From: Pristionchus mayeri
Taxonomy: Eukaryota; Nematoda; Chromadorea; Rhabditida; Neodiplogasteridae
DNA: 64,000 nt
NCBI GenBank assembly: GCA_036245805.1
Contig: BTRK01000004.1
Location: forward strand, 34,643,541 to 34,707,540
Reading direction: 5' to 3'
A model generated the notes under the pieces. It did not search any database. It had not been told where the DNA came from and was given only the letters and a program-made list of their open reading frames with translations. The position numbers were made by a program, and so were the translations under genes. This document shows positions 43,201 to 54,726 of this stretch, piece after piece (the stretch's first letter is position 1; each line of letters starts with the position of its first letter).

Positions 43201-44467
43201 ATCTGAAATATTACTGTTATATTTTATAGAAACAGCTAAATGAATATTATAATGTGGAACCTGAAGCAGAAGTCACAAGAGATCAATCATAGAAAGATTC
43301 TCACATTGATGAACCTTATTTTAGTAGCATAATTATCCATCACTTGATTATACGTCAACTCTAAACCTGGCATCGCTCCAAAGGCATTTGAATACTTTGA
43401 TTTGTGATTATGTGCGATTTCTCACATTGAGCAAATCCACGCATCAAGAGCATATCAGTCTTCTCAAGACAGAATCGGGACAATATGCATTCACGAGAAC
43501 AATAAAAAGGCTCAGGTGTCCCTCCCTACCTCGACGTGACTCACCCGTATTAAAGGCATGAGTAATACCCGGAAGTGACCCGGCAGTATCGTCACAGGGC
43601 CGATACGAACAAGGATCCGTTCAATTTTTCTAACTTTTCAGCGCATATTTTGAAAGCGGTGTTTACAACCAAATTGTCGCCAATCGATTGTCGTCTTCCC
43701 TTCTTCAGTCCTTATCAGTATTCCCCGATTGATACCCTACCATCTCCATCCATCGCGTCTTGTTTCCACGCGATTTTACGTTTTCGCATTGCTCTAGCTT
43801 CATTGTGTTTGGGTTGATCAGAAAATTCAGATAACATACACTTTCACCAGAAAATGACAGGTTGCGTAAAACACAAAATTTTGCATGAGAAATATTTTTG
43901 TTCCCAAAATCGAAAGCAATAGCAATAAAAGCGAATTTGGCGCCAATCAGCTATAAGATCAAATTTTGCTTGTCTGGGTTGATTTCGTTATCATCTAGCA
44001 TGCAGATGTTTGTACCGCCTCAGGCTTGATTACGATAAGGTAATCACCACAAAAACAATCAGATTATGTGAACGCCTAGGTTAATGGGAGGATAGGGCGA
44101 GTAAAAGAGAGATTCACCGTTCAATCTCTCAATATTTGCGCATTCTATTGAATCATCATTCTCACCCTTGGCGGGTTCTCATCGTGGCTAGGTGTTCACA
44201 GTCAGCATCAGAATTTGTTTTCGAAATGCCATCACCAAAATATAGCGCTCTCGCAATTCGATATTAATATAGTAATGTTTTTAATGTGCCCTGAGGCTAA
44301 GTGCTGTGTCTTGGATTCAAGATTTTAGACTAGAAAGCGGCTTAGAAGCCAAACGTTTGGTGTCGGTTCTTATCTATTTCACAGTGCATCTTCCTTTCGG
44401 TTGTCGCTCGCCGTTTTTACGAAATTCCTTCCACATTTCATGTGTTTAGGTTCATCAAACGCAGCCG
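43201..44467. other. Intergenic, nothing recognised
   Basis: No splice-supported frame or inverted repeat stood out. The plus-strand frame at 43575-43817 lacks support. Confidence 0.35.
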
Positions 44468-44922
44468 ATGGGGAGCCCCATCGTATCGGATGTAATTATT
44501 CTCCTCTTCTACTTTTGCGTACTCGCGCTAGCGCATGCGGCCCCGACAGACCTAACCAAACCCCTCTGGGCTCAGCAAATAGCCCGGTTTGTCTTGTTGT
44601 TTTCGAAAAATTCAAAATATTGTTTTGACGTTTCGAAATTTCAGCGGTTTCCCATTTCAGATCGCCAGGAACCGGAATGAATTCTAAGAATGAAAATTTG
44701 GGATTTTTCGAAAAGCGCACAACTCCCCAGTGCTTCCCCGATGGTCAACCACAGTGTGAGATTCGGTCTCATTCTAAGTATTTTCCAATAATTTTAGCCA
44801 GGATTTATCTAGTCGGGTTCCAATGATATTATGAATAACGGGAGAATATTGCAGGTGTCACTACAGATTTTTACTATTTCGAATGCTGCGCGGACGATTG
44901 CTGCATGAGGCTACAGCCTATT
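44468..44922 (+). CDS. Small secreted/membrane cysteine-rich protein, 3' end missing
   Basis: Three exons in phase: 44468-44586, 44661-44755 and 44855-44922. MGSPIVSDVIILLFYFCVLA is a clear signal peptide with a likely cleavage after LAHA. After a polar stretch comes a Cys-dense module, CFPDGQPQC ... YFECCADDCCMRLQPI, then a GTGAGT donor. The spacing C-x7-C, CC and CC followed by LQP resembles small nematode proteins in which a membrane span follows directly, but a named family cannot be fixed. The expected last exon was not found. A foldback element starts about 80 bp downstream, so the gene either continues beyond it or has been truncated by it. Confidence 0.55.
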
Positions 44923-45002
44923 GTGAGTTTCTGTTATATTTTATAAATTTAAGTAAGCTAACCAAGTTCTGGAGGGCAAACTATCATCGAACGGAGAACA
45001 AT

Positions 45003-46053
45003 GTATCACGCCTCTCACGAGAGAATCGAGCTGAATTTGCCATTCATGGGAATGGAGGAAAATCGTAAATTGAGTTCTAACCTGTTTTGGCCATCCTAAG
45101 GCATGCTTGAGTGATTCCCAAAGTCTTGTTGTGCAGACTTCATTTCGGGGCTTCCTACACCGAGTCGCAATTCGGCATCACTGCCTTCAAGGGCCGATTT
45201 CTCGAAAACAGTGACAGATTGAGCAAAATGGGCCTCTGAATGACCACGGCTCATTTTTTGAGCTCTATCGATCTATTTAAACCAATTTTTCTGAATCCAA
45301 TTTTGAACAGTGGTACACTTCAGGGTATTTTTCTCAAAAATGTAGGTGCAGAAGCAGCTCAAATTTCTTCAATCAATCCAGCTCGACGAGAGCTTTCCAA
45401 TGAGTGGTTTACCAAAAAAATACGGGCACGGTGGTGAAACTTTCGCCCCTTTTACGTTTTTCGATTATTTGAAGGCATCCATTTCTCGCACACCGCGCGT
45501 CATTTAGGAGTGAGGGAGGAGTGAGGACAATGGGGTGAGTGAGGGACAATGGGATCATTTCACTCCGCGCCCTCAAAAACGCGCAGTGTGCGAGGAATGG
45601 AGTGACTTCAAATGATCGAAAAACGTAAAAGGGGCGAAAGTTTCACCACCGTGCCCGTATTGTTTTGATAAACCACTCATTGTAAAGCTCTCGTCGAGCT
45701 GCATTGATTGAAGAAATTTGAGCTGCTTCTGCACATACATTTTTGAGAAAAATGCCCTGAAGTGTACCACTGTTCAAAATCGGATTCAGAAAAATTGGTT
45801 TAAATAGATCGATAGAGCTCAAAAAAATGAGCCGGGGTCATTCAGAGGCCCATTTTGCTCAATCTGTCACCGTTTTCGAGAAATCGGCCCTTGAAGTGAG
45901 TGATGCCGAATTGCGACCCGGTGTAGGAAGCTCCAAAATGAAGTCTGCACAATAAGACTTCGGGGGTCACTCATGCTTTAGAATGGCCAAAACCGGTTAG
46001 AACCAAATTCATCATTCCCACACCCAGCTCGATTCTCTCATGAGAGGCGTGGT
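45003..46053. mobile_element. 1.05-kb foldback element
   Basis: The left arm (TATCACGCCTCTCACGAGAG at 45003) and right arm (CTCTCATGAGAGGCGTGGTA ending 46053) pair through about 450 bp each (for example CGGGCACGGTGGTGAAACTT at 45423 with its mirror near 45640). The central spacer is GTGAGGGA-rich and about 70 bp long. The arms are roughly 95 percent identical by eye. Confidence 0.85.
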
Positions 46054-47330
46054 ATGCGCGTATACTTCGGTTTCGAAGAGTTCAAGCATTAACAAGTGTG
46101 AAAAAAATCTAAAGGACGCATCTCATAATTGCAACTCCTTATCAGCTTTGCGTGTGGTCAATTTAAGCTATCTCACCAGTCTATCAGATAAGCGCTAAGT
46201 CAGCCGTTATCGAATCACACCTTACTGGGCAAACAAAAGATGCCCGATTTGAGATCGTTAAAATAGTCTGTTGAAATGCCGCAAAACTCTTTGCCTTTGA
46301 AGTATTTTTCATATTTTAGTATTTTTAGTATCGCTGAGCACTTTGATCGATATTGTTTGTCTGAGTGACTCAAAGGTGAGTGAGAGGTGCGCACCCCCAC
46401 AATGAATGTGAGGGGATAGACAGACAACAATGCCGATCTATGGAATGGAAGGCCTTTAATCTATGAATAGTGGCTCTAATGTAATAGTGCATGGCAGATT
46501 TCAACATGTTGCACAATTCCAAACGATTGGAACGTAGTGTTAAACAGTGATCTTCACGATAACTATAACTAAATACAACGTTCTACAATAGGCAATAAAT
46601 TCCAGACGTTCGTCGTCTTTGTCTCCATCATTGTCCTCATTCTCACCTGTATCGTCATCGGATTCGTGAGGTGAGAATTCGGTTACTGATCTCGATGAAA
46701 GTAATGACGCTTCTGACTCTGGGAAGTTACCTATTTCCAAAGTTAGCTGTGAATTCCAACTTGGTCATATGAGAAAAACTTCAAGAAACCAACGATGAGA
46801 CGAAAGTAGCTCGACTGACACACACACATAAAGCTTGGGCAACCATATCCTTTGCAGGAAGTGTCGTGCCTCGCCGCGACACAAGTACCACTACGCCGTC
46901 AAGAATTGATCTTCTATCTGTGCATTACCTTGAGTTAGATCTCATTCGAAAGGTGGCAAAGATGTGTATGATTTCAGTAAATAGTTTCCAAGAAACTGTT
47001 TACCCAAGTCATGCTAGTAACTACATTCATTGGAAGAGATTGACTCAACAAATCGCAAATTTCTCGAACAGTAGTCTGGGTAGATTGTATTCACGGGTTC
47101 GCAGTCATCATTGCTCCACGCCTTTCTCGCCATCTGATTCAAAAACAAATATTTCACTGTTTTGCTCACAATTCACATCACATGTCACTCATTGTATGCT
47201 TTGAATTGCTCACATTGTAAGTTGGATCGATGTAAAATAAATAAAAAGACACTTCTTGAATCACCTCCGATAATGAATACTCTGAAAAATTGGTCGATAA
47301 TATATTTCAAAATACACGTATACTAGAGTT
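46054..47330. other. Intergenic, no gene called
   Basis: A minus-strand frame at 46540-46740 is acidic (SDDDTGENEDNDGDKDDE) with a hydrophobic end, and a plus-strand frame at 46866-47204 is open for 112 codons. Neither has splice or family support. Confidence 0.35.
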
Positions 47331-47432
47331 GGCTATTCGGTTTCCATTGCGACGCCGCGATGACCTCTTCCTCGAATTCTGCGAAATCCAAGGGGGTTGA
47401 AATTGCAACTTCGTGATGAAAACCGAATAGCC
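47331..47432. repeat. Short inverted-repeat element
   Basis: GGCTATTCGGTTTCCAT at the left is mirrored by GATGAAAACCGAATAGCC at the right (one mismatch), about 100 bp in all. Confidence 0.65.
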
Positions 47433-47814
47433 TACTCGAATAGCTAATGTTCACTATTATTATAGTATTTTATCTTCCTTCCAACTATCATTCACGTGAT
47501 GGCTCTTATCACACGTCTTCCCAATTTCTTTTTCCTTTCCATTTGGCCAATTGCACGGCTGATAAGCACATCCTGAGCACTTTCCGTCCACCTCATCTCT
47601 ATATTGAGCGATAAAAACCGTATTCTCAATTCCAACACTCTCGTTCTGTAAGATGGAAGGATACAGCCGAAGAAATTCGAGACCAGCACGGATTTAATTG
47701 CACGCGAATTGTTATCGAGATAGAATCACAACAACAAAATTGAAAATTCACGAGATATTGAATACTATGGATTGGGCATTTGGTGCTCTTGATCTAGTTT
47801 CATGTACAAACATA

Positions 47815-47935
47815 GCACGAGCACGAGGCCTTCTCATGGACATGGTCACATAGATCCCAACTTGCGCACCGCGTTCAAGATCATCGTCGATCTGACTAAA
47901 CGAGATTTCTCTTCCACGATATTGAGGATTACACC
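47815..47935 (-). pseudogene. Decayed fragment of an RRP8 exon
   Basis: The minus-strand frame reads ILNIVEEKSRLVRSTMILNA, VRKLGS, matching ILKIAEVTSRFVNPKMFMDA, VCKLGF in the intact gene exon at 49513-49417. After a frameshift the trace HVHEKAS parallels QVHEK. Neighbouring RRP8 exons are not recognisable, so it is a partial duplication left to decay, 1.0 kb downstream of the live gene. Confidence 0.65.
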
Positions 47936-47939
47936 GCAA

Positions 47940-48936
47940 TGAAGCAGGAAGTGGATCGACAGAAGCGAAAAGCGCGAACAGTCTCGTCACTGAATAGCGC
48001 GCTAACCGCGAGACTCCGAGCGGTTAGCGTACAGTACTATTTTTGAGAAATGCCATTAAAGTTACCGGACGAGGGCAAAATTGACCCCCTATTTTTGTCC
48101 TCCATCGAATAGCCGATGGCTGAATTAGTTGAGAATGAATATACAAAAATGATAAAAATCAATAATAGCCTCAAGGGAACGCCGGAAATGATCAGCGTGA
48201 TCCCGCGCTCTCTCACTTTTGCATACTCTCTCGTACACGCGACCAGATCAGGGTCCGATCAGGGTTTCGTCCTCGTCCGGTAAATTTAATCACTACAACT
48301 GACCGGCCTTTTCCTTACGTAGTGAAATACAAAATTACAATCATAAACCAAGATTTAAAATAACAAGAATCACTTGTGTTTCACAGCCATCGTATCTCAT
48401 TTGGATGAAGTGAATTTCCAGTATGTCCAAGGATAGAAGGGTAAAAAAACAAAATTACGAAAAATGCAAGAACATGGTTTATCAAATCGCGGAGAAAAAA
48501 AACAACAAGAATGAGCTGAAGTGGTCAGTGAATTGTATGTTTCAGCAATCAGATATCATATCTACGTCAAGGAAAAAGCTGATTTTTCCGAACCATTCCT
48601 TAAAAAATATAATAGCCGTGATTGGCGTGACCATCAAAACTAGTGTTTCACAGTCATCATATCTGACAGACCTGAAGTGAAAAATCCAGTGACCCCGTAG
48701 CATCCGTTGAAAAATGTCCAACCCTCCCACCTTCTACTCCCCCATCATGTATCGTAGAATCACCTGCCAGTATTTACCAATACGATTAATTATACTCGAG
48801 GTATTTCACATTAATCAATTTGTATCAATTTTATAAACGATTTATCCAATCAAGGCAAAACAACAAGAACGTAACAAGGAATAAAAAAAATTAAATGCGA
48901 GGATTATCGATTGGCCATTACCGAGCGGCTCGTGAT
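47940..48936. other. Intergenic flank 3' of RRP8
   Basis: A diverged direct repeat pair (TGTTTCACAGCCATCGTATC at 48378 and TGTTTCACAGTCATCATATC at 48645) was seen; nothing else was recognised. Confidence 0.4.
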
Positions 48937-51900
48937 CTACCGTTTCTTGTACAAGCAGGGCTTGAGAACGAGGCCGTACGGTCGCTTGTTTTCCACCTGA
49001 ACATAAGAGAATTAATAGGAAGAAGAAGCCTAGCGAGCGACGGGAGAAATCAATTAGCTGGAAATTATGTGTTTCACATTTCAGATATATGATATGCTTA
49101 TGATCTCCTTTGGTCTAGGATCGAGAAAAAGGTAAAAAATATCAAAATTCAGTTGTGTTACTAGATCGTGTTATTCGATGATCGAAACCCTTCGAAAGCT
49201 TCATGTTTCACCAGTTATACTACTTTCTCAAAGGAGATCCCCATCGTTCGGTGAGGGTCGCACATTTACAATAACATACCTTGTCAATCTTGGCGAACTG
49301 CATGATGATGAAGTAGTCTGTGACCGCCTTCTGCAATGGAATCCATTATAAAAATTTAATTTCAAAAAGGCGCCAATCCGGAAAAATTTAAATTCTACCG
49401 AAAATTTAATTCGTACCTTCTCATGCACTTGGAAGCCCAGCTTGCACACCGCGTCCATGAACATCTTCGGATTGACGAAGCGAGACGTCACTTCGGCGAT
49501 CTTGAGGATTCCGCTGAAAACAACCACACAGTTTACCGGTCGAACTCAAAGCTACAGTAACCCCCATTGTAAATCTGACCCATCGCACTACCCGCCGAAC
49601 CACCCGCCTACCGTACCCCGTCTTGAGGACCCTTCTCGCTTCCTTGATGAAATCGAGCAGATTCGTGCCCATCAGAGACAGGCAGAAGATGACGATGTCA
49701 GCGACGCCGTCTGTAATGCAAAAATTATCAAATTTTCTGATTTTAAGCGCCAATTCAAATTCGAATTTTGAACACCGTACCCTTCTCCGGAAGGTGCGCC
49801 ATGTCGCAGGCGGTGATGCGCTCGTTCACCGCCACCAGATCGAAGGAGCGCACCTGGAATACGGTAGAATATTGTAAATCTCAAAAATCAGTTCAACTTC
49901 AAAAGTTGGTCATTCTATGTAGACTTTTGATTTTTGCAATAAAATCGGTGGGAAGTTCAAATATTCAAATTGCTACAGTACTCACATCGTGTCGCTTGCC
50001 GACTGCCTCGGCGATCTTCGCCTCGCCGCATCCGAGATCAAAGACCACCTGCGAATCAGAAGTCTAACAATTATAAAGAAATCGGTCGGAAGATTCTAGC
50101 TGTGTATCAAATAGTGAAGTGAACTAGGATAAGTACTCAAAATTGATGCCGTGGAAAAAGTCAAGGAGAAGAGGAAATATTTGAATTCCCGCAATTTTGT
50201 ATCTCGGCTCCCAGTAGAGCTAGCGACTTGAAACTTGGTTTTTGGGGTGTAAAACGATTTTACACCCCATATTCCAAATTTCAAGTCGCTAGCTCTACTG
50301 GGAGCCGAGATACAAAATTGCGGGAATTCAAATATTTCCTCTTCTCCTTGACTTTTTCCACGGCATTACTAACAGGCAACACGATTACCAGTACTACTAT
50401 CGCTGCAACCAAGAATCAACCGGGTTAGCAATGGTAATATTTCACAAAATTAAACGTAAATTATTTTTAGGTTACGAGAGAAACTGTACAGGAGTTGGGA
50501 TGAGAGTAGACCCTATTGATACCATGGTCTAGTGCAGCATCATCTCACCAAAAATAAAATGAAGGAAGATTATTTTGAATCTCACGAATGGATCGCATGA
50601 ATCATATGGAAATGTAAAAAAAATTACAAGATTACATCATAAACGAAGTTAATATCGAAAACAAACCTAAGAGCATCCCGCTTAAAGGAATTAATTGGAG
50701 CTTTCAGTTTTTTTCCATCACTATTCCATAATCATTATCGGAATAACGGATTCCCAAATATTAGAAGAGAGGTCGAAACAATAAACGTGCAAGTTTCAAA
50801 ATCCACCAATACCACCTAGTGGTTTGTTGCCCACTAATTCGTGGATACGAAACAACAATGCCATAACTACAAGTGGTAAAACCCTCTTTCTACGAATTGA
50901 TAATTTTTTTAGCATTTATTTTATAATCAAAAAATCCAAGGTCGATTGTGGGAACACCAAAAAGCCATATTTTGGAAAGACTCTGCGGCACTGAATCACC
51001 TAGTCTCCCAATTCCCCCCCCCCCTCCCTCTCTCCTCACCTTTCCGCTGTCCTTGCTGAGCAGCCACTGAATGATGAGACGAAGCGGGTGATTGGGCCAC
51101 TTCTTCGTCTGCAATATTTTAATTAGAATCATCCGCAATATTAATATAATTAATATCCAGCATTACCAAGAGCGAGCAGCACAACGTTCCATTTTAAATA
51201 TTTCAAGCAACTCTGGAACCTCAAGCTCACTGGACACATCAAATATCTGAGAGAATAAATTTGGTTTTTTATTCTTTTCAAGGTAATATGTATTACATTT
51301 TCAAGTTTACGTCTACTCTAACCGTAATGCAAAGTACAGTCTCCGCTAAACCGATAGCAAGTTCCACAAAAGTTAACCTGCTGTGCGAATCCCTCGTGGT
51401 AGGCCCAGAAGGAGTCGGGGTCCTTCTTGAACAACTCGACCGCCTCTGCTGACTTCACTGTGTACAACTGCTCGTTGATGAATCTGAAAAATATGGTTAG
51501 ATATTAAAATATTGTTTTGGTATTTTGGTCGAAGTGATTACAGGAGGCGATTCACTGTATTTTACATAGATTAACCGAAACATAAATCTCATTGGTGAAT
51601 TAATATATTTTATTCTTAAATGCAACTAAAGTACTGCAAGTATGATTATGCCAGAAATTGTAAGGTTTCACCGCTCGATAAAGATATTCTACTTGATTGA
51701 ATTCCAATGCATTGAAGGAATTGTGATAGACAATTAATCGATGCTCTCACCCGGTTTTTGAATATTGCCCATAATATTTTCTTCCAATTTTTCTGTAAAC
51801 CACGCTGCTTTTCTGGCTCTCCTGTGGAAGTATGCATAAATCTTTGCCGACAATCTTCGACAAACCTTTTTTGCCCGACAAAAAGGTTCATGCATAAGGC

Positions 51901-52019
51901 CTCTGGATTTTTAAATTCAGCAGGACTACCCGACCACGAGTGCTCTCACCTGAAGATGCCTCCCTTGATCTTCTCCTTCGCGTCCTCCAACTTCGCATCT
52001 CCAGTTGTGGAAGCAACGG
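48937..52019 (-). CDS. RRP8: RRP8 rRNA-processing methyltransferase, start not found
   Basis: Nucleolar SAM-dependent enzyme that methylates an adenine (m1A) of large-subunit rRNA. Exons: 52019-51950, 51483-51378, 51108-51040, 50048-49986, 49853-49781, 49710-49617, 49513-49417, 49330-49280 and 48996-48937 (TAG). Family landmarks in order: FINEQLYT, FWAYHEGFAQQ, KKWPNHPLRLIIQWL, SAM-binding VVFDLGCGEAKIAEAV, VRSFDLVAVNERITACDMA, the diagnostic DIVIFCLSLMGTNLLDFI, EARRVLKTGG, ILKIAEVTSRF, and the C-terminal LKPCLYKKR, all matching vertebrate/yeast RRP8 spacing. The N-terminal exon was not located; a frame starting MAKITNSSGTL at about 52459 is a weak candidate. Two donors are GTACGG. Intron 3 (51039-50049) contains a perfect palindrome. 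Confidence 0.93.
50146..50366. repeat. 221-bp near-perfect palindrome in an RRP8 intron
   Basis: ATGCCGTGGAAAAAGTCAAG at the left mirrors CTTGACTTTTTCCACGGCAT at the right, and pairing continues to the centre (GGGGTGTAAAACGATTTTACACCCC, near 50255) with only a few mismatches. The arms are about 105 bp. Confidence 0.95.
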
Positions 52020-52254
52020 CTGCAGATAAAGAATATTAATATTATAATTTAATAAAATTTATAATTGTGAAAGTTAATTATATTGTTGATTGAATCCCTG
52101 GAAATAAAAATGACACATCGGTGCTTCAGTGGCACCTTTTCTAGTTGTCTTGTGGGCATGCTACAATCATGTCCAGCTCTCTGGTTTCGCGACATGCGCA
52201 TCTATGCTAGATAATTACTGCTCGGACCGCTTTTCTCATTTGCAGGAATCACTC

Positions 52255-52276
52255 GGGGGGGGGGGGGGGGGGGGGG
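52255..52276. repeat. Uninterrupted run of 22 G
   Basis: Direct count across 52255-52276. Runs this long can fold into G-quadruplexes. Confidence 0.97.
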
Positions 52277-52278
52277 AA

Positions 52279-52312
52279 TAACGGCACTAGTTCGGACGAG
52301 AATTGTGACGTC
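52279..52312. repeat. Solo arm related to the K2P-intron element
   Basis: CGGCACTAGTTCGGACGAGAATTGTGACGTCATG differs at a few positions from the arm at 506-540 read on the minus strand. No second arm is seen here. Confidence 0.6.
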
Positions 52313-52631
52313 ATGTGCCGCCTTTGGAGTCGTCAACCAATCGGTCATCATAAATATCCGCCCCCTCACCACCTCATCCACCCCTTGCCCCATGTTGAAG
52401 AAAGACAGAATGAAACGCAGCTGAACTAGAGTTCCTGATGAATTCGTGATTTTTGCCATGCCCTTAGTGTAATATTAAGCACAAAGCGATTGAAAAAAAA
52501 CTATTGCAACCGAGTTCATTTCCTTCCCAAAACTTACACGTAAATTACGCTAGTCGTTCATCTCACAGTGAGTTTCCCCAGTGTTGTAATGGCCAGAAAA
52601 GGAGCGGCAAGCAAGAGAGAGATCACTAGAG

Positions 52632-52699
52632 ATTGAGAGAGGGAAGAGAAGGAGAGAGGGTCAAAACTGTAACCGAGAGGGGAAGGTCGCAGTATAAAA
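52632..52699 (+). promoter_or_regulatory. Collagen 1 promoter with TATA box
   Basis: TATAAAA at 52693-52699, exactly 39 bp before the ATG. Upstream GGTCAAAACTGTAACCGAGAG and a GAGA-rich stretch are shared with the other two collagen copies. Confidence 0.75.
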
Positions 52700-52731
52700 G
52701 CAGAGCGAACACTTGAAACTGCACCTCAGTC

Positions 52732-53786
52732 ATGGACTCCGAGTCCGCAAACAAGATCAAGGCGTACCGCGTCGTCGGCTATGCCGCCGTCACCTTCTCC
52801 GTAAAATCTTTGCATACTTACTAATACCTTAGGCTGCCTTAGTCTTAACCTTATCCCTATCCCTGACCTTATCCTTATCCTAATCCCTACTCTCTAGGCC
52901 GTCGCGGTCCTCTCGATCGCCGTGACTCTTCCCATGGTGTACAACTACGTCCACCACATGAGAAGAACCACCATCCACGAGCTCCAGGCTTGCAAGGCGA
53001 GTGTCTGACCCATCTTCTGACCCCATTCTACTACCGTACTCCCCGTACCATACTCCTCTAATCACTCGATTTCAGACGCACGCCAAGGGAGTCTGGTCGG
53101 ACGTCTTCGCGATGAAGGCCCTTCCTTCTCACAACAGAACTGCCCGTCAGGCCTACTGGGAGGATGCTCAGTGCAATGGATGCTGCCTTCCCGGTCCCGC
53201 TGGACCCGCTGGAACCCCCGGACGTGCTGGTACCCCCGGACACCCCGGAGCTCCCGGCCAGCCTGGAAACCCCGGCCGTCCTCCTAGCACTCCTTGCGAG
53301 CCCATGACTCCTCCCCCGTGCCAGCCTTGCCCCGCCGGTCGCCCCGGAGCTCCCGGAGCACCTGGACCCGCTGGAAACGACGGCAGACCCGGATCTCCCG
53401 GACCCAAGGGACAGGATGGACACCCCGGAGAGAACGGAGGAAGAGGAAACAACGGAAACGCCGGGAGACCCGGAAATGACGGAAGAAACGGAGCCCCCGG
53501 AAAGTCCGCCCAGTCTGGTGGACCCATCCCTGGAGCCCCCGGCCAGCCCGGTCGCCCCGGATCTCAGGGACCTCAGGGACCCGCTGGACGCCCCGGAAAC
53601 GACGGAAGACCTGGCCAGAACGGATCTCGTGGACAGCCCGGTCAGCCTGGAGCCTCTGGAAACGACGGACAGCCCGGTCAGCCAGGCCAGGATGGAAACT
53701 CTGGAGGATCTGGAGAGAAAGGAATCTGCCCCAAGTACTGCGCTCTCGATGGAGGAATCTTCTTCGAGGATGGAACTCGCCGTTAA
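52732..53786 (+). CDS. Cuticle collagen, tandem copy 1
   Basis: Structural protein of the nematode exoskeleton, secreted by hypodermis. Exons 52732-52800, 52898-52996 and 53076-53786; 292 residues, normal for cuticle collagens. The N-terminal collagen domain has a membrane-spanning start (AVAVLSIAVTLPMVYNY), then a basic HNRTARQ with a furin-like R-T-A-R site. Cys clusters CNGCC, CEPM..PCQPC and C-terminal CPKYC flank interrupted Gly-X-Y blocks rich in Pro and Asn. GGA/CCC-type codon bias indicates high expression. The second intron has a GC donor (AAG|GCGAGT at 52997). The first intron carries (TTATCC)-like repeats. The protein is identical to copy 2. Confidence 0.95.
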
Positions 53787-54687
53787 GAAGAGAGCTTTAC
53801 TCCATATTTTCCGATCTCACCATGATAAAAATATTAAACTTATCTTGTCTAATGGTTTATGCAAATAACAGAATACTTCAGGTTTTTTGTGGGAAGCGAA
53901 ATATATTTTGTACATTATATAAATACTCCTGAAAGATCCCCTTCTGGCTAGGCTTCCTCATTTGACGATGAATTTGTTGACAATATTAACACAGATTTTT
54001 GGAAACTTTCGATTAATCGAAAAGCATCTATGATTCGTTCAAATTTGTATAACCTACATTCTACTAAGCCACTGCTTAACATTTTACTGAGCTTCATTAT
54101 ATTTTGAAACCGCAATAATGATGAAATACTTGAAGTCCAGCTCTCAGTGATAGCGAAATTTTACCATGATTTTAGTACTCGCAACAAATGATATCCTTTG
54201 TCTAATTCGATAGCTATAGTGTATACATAAAAATCAAATTAATCAAATTGTATTTCATCGCGGAGAGATAAAATGATTGAATTAGACAGTCATATTGGCA
54301 ACCAAAAGATGTATTATTCAATTACCTATTAAATGTTTTCTTCGAATTTCAAGATGGATTGATATTAGTATTACAGTAAAATAAATTTACTTATTTCACC
54401 AGTTTCTGAATATCGTTTCTACAAAATGTCGCAATGTGAATAGTTGTACTGCTTAATATTAGCAGAAGTGCACAAAGAATGGTTTTTTTTCTATTAATAC
54501 ATTTGCAATTGGCATAAATCACAAGCATTTCCGATTAAAACTGCCTAGAAGCTGACGTCGGGCATTATTCTTTCAACGAACGGTAGTTGTAATGGTCAGA
54601 TAAAGAGCGATGGAAAAGACCATTCGAGATTGAGAGAGGAGAAAGATGCAGAGATGGTCAAACTGTAACGGAGTGAAAGAGTTGCCC
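53787..54687. other. Intergenic between collagens 1 and 2
   Basis: Begins with a conserved 3' end (TTAAGAAGAGAGCTTTACTC) shared by all copies. The middle is AT-rich without features. From 54515 it resembles 56610 onward (TTTCCGATTAAAACTGCCTAG, GCTGACGTCGGGCATTATTC), a likely upstream control block. Confidence 0.5.
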
Positions 54688-54694
54688 TATAAAT
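54688..54694 (+). promoter_or_regulatory. Collagen 2 TATA box
   Basis: TATAAAT, 39 bp before the ATG at 54727, as in the other copies. The flanking GGTCAAACTGTAACGGAG is a diverged version of the shared block. Confidence 0.7.
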
Positions 54695-54726
54695 GGGCAG
54701 AGAGAACAGAAAGAGACAGGCCCATC

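Larger units (their letters stand above)
52020..52692. other. Intergenic between RRP8 and collagen 1
   Basis: Holds a 22-G run, one arm of the 457-540 element family and, from about 52605, a purine-rich promoter block shared by the collagen genes. The RRP8 promoter and first exon may also lie here. Confidence 0.5.

Noticed and set aside
46866..47204. 112-codon plus-strand ORF
   Set aside because: No signal peptide, domain or splice support; composition not protein-like enough to call.
53058..53527. Long minus-strand and +2-frame ORFs across the collagen genes (also 55065-55814, 57121-57841)
   Set aside because: Frame shadows of the biased Gly-X-Y coding sequence; they lack starts, splice sites and family motifs.
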